From NCBI RefSeq assembly GCF_001513745.1, contig NZ_CP013380.1, forward strand, positions 992,001 through 1,056,000: 64,000 bases of DNA, given 5' to 3'. Both the position numbers and the translations under genes were made by a program. The notes beneath the pieces were generated by a model. That model did not search any database. It had not been told where the DNA came from and worked only from the letters and a program-made list of their open reading frames with translations. Below are positions 62,152-64,000 of this stretch, piece by piece. Source of the stretch: Burkholderia humptydooensis (GTDB lineage: Bacteria; Pseudomonadota; Gammaproteobacteria; Burkholderiales; Burkholderiaceae). Each line of letters opens with the position of its first letter. Position 1 is the stretch's first letter.

Positions 62152-62361
62152 GAAGGATGTCCAGGCCGCGCGCGACAGGCGGCGGCGGTGGGGGCTGGGC
62201 ACGGAGCACGCCCGAACGAGCGCCGATTTTACCCGGCCGGACGGCCAGGCGATGAAAACGTAGAAAATGGCGGCGGATCCGAACGCCAGACGGCATGCGG
62301 CTTCCGATTCCGATCCGTAATAAATCATTACTTTTTGTTATGAAATTGCATTTCTATAGTG

Positions 62362-62389
62362 TTGACGATCTATAAAACCCTGCTAGAAT
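62362..62389 (+). promoter_or_regulatory. Sigma-70 promoter upstream of the lytic transglycosylase gene
   Basis: TTGACG (62362-62367), a 16-base spacer and TAGAAT (62384-62389) predict transcription from about 62396. The next gene starts only at 62731, which leaves a leader of about 335 bases. Confidence 0.65.
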
Positions 62390-62395
62390 CCGCTC

Positions 62396-62535
62396 ACATT
62401 GGTTGCAGGCCCCTGTAGTTGAACCATCAATCCCCGGCCCTATAGACGCAGCGCGTCGCCGTCCGCCGATACCTGCACGGCCTTCTGACGGTCTGTTTGT
62501 TGTCCTAGTCAGCGCCCAGTCGACGCTGGTTTTTT
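62396..62535 (+). ncRNA. Possible small RNA or attenuated leader
   Basis: From the predicted start at 62396 the sequence has no open frame of note. It contains complementary segments (GCAGG near 62405 and CCTGC near 62472) and ends in a hairpin CAGCG/CGCTG (62510-62528) with TTTTTT at 62530-62535, which resembles a Rho-independent terminator. A transcript of about 140 bases is therefore plausible. It could equally be an attenuator for the transglycosylase gene. It matches no RNA family that I can recognise. Confidence 0.35.
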
Positions 62536-62730
62536 GCGTAGGAGCCTCGCGCGTCCGCCTGCCGCAAGTGCAGGCCCTGTTTCGACGTGGCTCCGAACGG
62601 TACTTATACCGTTTCTCCGATACCGAGGCGGTCCGACCAAGACGCTCGGTGTCTTGATTCCGCGGCAGCGCGCCATGTCTCGCTTCGAGCGCCGAGCGAG
62701 CCGCACGAATCATGTCCGTGGAGGATCTGA

Positions 62731-63828
62731 ATGAACGCTTGGTTAACGTGGCGTCCCAAGGAGCGGCATGCGCAGATGTTGCGCGCAGCGCTGCGTCGCG
62801 GGACGCGTGTCAGTCACCATCTATTCAGCGTGGTCGGTTGCTGCGCGGTCGCGATCGCGCTGGCGCTGTGGCTGCTGCCCAATGTGCGCGGCACGCTCGC
62901 GGCCAAAGTGATGCCGTTCGTGTCGGCCGCGGTCCAGGCCGGTCCTGCGCGGCTGCTGAGCGGCCATCCGCTGCCGACTTTCGGCCCGGCGAACGCCGAC
63001 GAGAGCGAATCGATCAATGCGGACGCGTCGCCTTCGACGGCAGCTACCCCGGCCGACGCCGGCGCGACGTTCGACGCGACGCGCATCAGCCCGTCGCCCG
63101 TGTCGCTCGCGAAGCTCATTCCGACGCAGCGCGTCGCCGCCGACGCGCGCGACGACCGCGCGCTCGCGTCGAACCGCGAACAGGCGCTCGTCGCCACCTA
63201 TCTCGCGCGCCGCTACCGTGTCGCGCAGGAGCCCGTCGGCCAGCTCGTGAAGGCGGCGTTCCAGACGGGCCGCGACGTCGGGCTCGACCCGCTCCTGATC
63301 CTCGCCGTGATGGCGATCGAGTCCGGCTTCAATCCGTATGCCGAAAGCGGCGTCGGGGCCCAGGGGCTGATGCAGGTGATGTCGAAGGTTCATTCGGACA
63401 AGTTCGAGTATTTCGGCGGCACCGACGCGGCGCTGCAGCCGGTCGTCAACATCCAGGTCGGCGCGCTCGTGCTGAAGGACTGCATCGCGCGCGGCGGCTC
63501 GCTCGCGGGCGGGCTGCGTCTGTACGTCGGCGCGACGACGCCCGACGACGGCGGCTACGGCGGAAAGGTGATCGGCGAACGCGACCGGCTGCGCGATGTC
63601 GCGCGCGGCCGCAAGGTGTCGATCTATGCGTCGCAGCAGCCGGCGCAGGGCGCGGTGACGACGGTGTCGACTTCGGGCGCGACGCAAAAGCGCGTGCGCA
63701 CGACGCTCGACGGCGCGCACCCGCTGACGATCAAGGCTGCCGCCGCGCCGAAGGCGCCGCAGCAGGACGACGCGAGCGTCGACACGACATCGAAGCACGA
63801 AGCCTCCGCCTCGGAGCTCGGCACCTGA
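62731..63828 (+). CDS. Membrane-anchored lytic transglycosylase (SLT domain)
   Basis: A 365-residue enzyme. A basic N-terminus of 30 residues precedes one membrane segment (LFSVVGCCAVAIALALWLLP near residues 31-50). A Ser/Ala/Asp-rich linker follows, then the SLT domain: DPLLILAVMAIESGFNPYAES near residue 190 (catalytic Glu in ESGFNPYA) and GAQGLMQVMSKVHSDKF near residue 212. It cleaves the glycan strands of peptidoglycan to 1,6-anhydro products in the periplasm. ATG at 62731 has GGAGG eight bases upstream. A terminator follows at 63911. Confidence 0.9.
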   Translation: MNAWLTWRPKERHAQMLRAALRRGTRVSHHLFSVVGCCAVAIALALWLLPNVRGTLAAKVMPFVSAAVQAGPARLLSGHPLPTFGPANADESESINADASPSTAATPADAGATFDATRISPSPVSLAKLIPTQRVAADARDDRALASNREQALVATYLARRYRVAQEPVGQLVKAAFQTGRDVGLDPLLILAVMAIESGFNPYAESGVGAQGLMQVMSKVHSDKFEYFGGTDAALQPVVNIQVGALVLKDCIARGGSLAGGLRLYVGATTPDDGGYGGKVIGERDRLRDVARGRKVSIYASQQPAQGAVTTVSTSGATQKRVRTTLDGAHPLTIKAAAAPKAPQQDDASVDTTSKHEASASELGT

Positions 63829-63910
63829 CGACGCGGATCGACGCGTGCCGGAGCGGTTGGCCGCCTCGGCTGCGATGGCCGCCGGGCATCGAAGACTGGG
63901 AATCATTGAA

Positions 63911-63945
63911 AAAGCCGGGTCCTGCGTTGAGTGGGACCCGGCTTT
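63911..63945 (+). terminator. Rho-independent terminator
   Basis: AAAGCCGGGTCC (63911-63922) pairs with GGACCCGGCTTT (63934-63945), followed by further T residues. It ends the transglycosylase transcript and, with its A-run on the other side, could act on both strands. Confidence 0.88.
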
Positions 63946-64000
63946 TTTCGTTTGGGCGAGCGGTGTTTGCAGTATGGTTTTTTTGATGCAACTAACGGCA

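Noticed and set aside
62396..62535. 6S RNA
   Set aside because: The long closing stem and the central bubble of 6S RNA cannot be drawn, and it is shorter than the usual 180 bases.
1..64000. CRISPR arrays and rRNA genes
   Set aside because: No regularly spaced repeats or rRNA sequences were seen on either strand.

Overview
The window is a high-GC betaproteobacterial chromosome segment. Gene content and order (wbi O-antigen genes, a Kdo 3-hydroxylase between waaC and waaA, the urt/ure nitrogen block) point to the Burkholderia pseudomallei/thailandensis group. Species cannot be fixed from the sequence alone.

Layout. 1-4024 (+) is the end of an O-antigen cluster (C-terminus of a glycosyltransferase, then wbiG, wbiH, wbiI). 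4143-9673 (-) is a block of polyprenyl-phosphate sugar transferase, galE, two glycosyltransferases and a flippase. 9854-14757 (+) holds manB, waaC, a Kdo hydroxylase and waaA, i.e. sugar nucleotide supply and inner-core LPS. 14845-20364 (-) is the urease cluster (ureD, then ureABCEFG) and 20579-26355 (-) the urea ABC transporter urtABCDE. Two near-perfect sigma-54 promoters sharing the same 15-mer lie in front of ureA and urtA, so uptake and hydrolysis of urea are probably switched on together by nitrogen limitation. 26699-33858 carries housekeeping genes (omega-aminotransferase, rhodanese, Pcm-like methyltransferase, hemN, uppP, trmB).

34014-50385 is a genomic island. An exact 19-bp direct repeat bounds it: one copy is the 3' end of tRNA-Gly(CCC) at 50368-50442, the other is an orphan copy at 34014. 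The tRNA's probable original terminator is stranded beyond the orphan copy. Inside lie decayed parts of an ICEclc-type conjugative element: an IntB13-like integrase N-terminus, a MOBH (TraI_2) relaxase N-terminus fused to it tail to tail by a deletion, a TraG-type fragment, a DUF3742 gene, an apparently intact RES/Xre toxin-antitoxin pair, and a second integrase remnant. Cargo is a seven-gene operon for uptake and oxidation of an opine- or amine-like compound (ABC transporter plus three-subunit flavoprotein dehydrogenase) with an IclR regulator, and a TetR-controlled AT-rich patch. That patch holds a ring-hydroxylating-oxygenase-like protein that lacks the Rieske cluster ligands.

50639-64000 returns to ordinary chromosome: quinone oxidoreductase/LysR pair, a broken sirtuin gene, a secreted S53 peptidase, crcB-DUF190, YggT, a DUF2520 protein, a Pro/Tyr-rich small exported protein, a threonine dehydratase-like enzyme, a LysE exporter, ubiD and a membrane-anchored lytic transglycosylase preceded by a long leader that may contain a small RNA.
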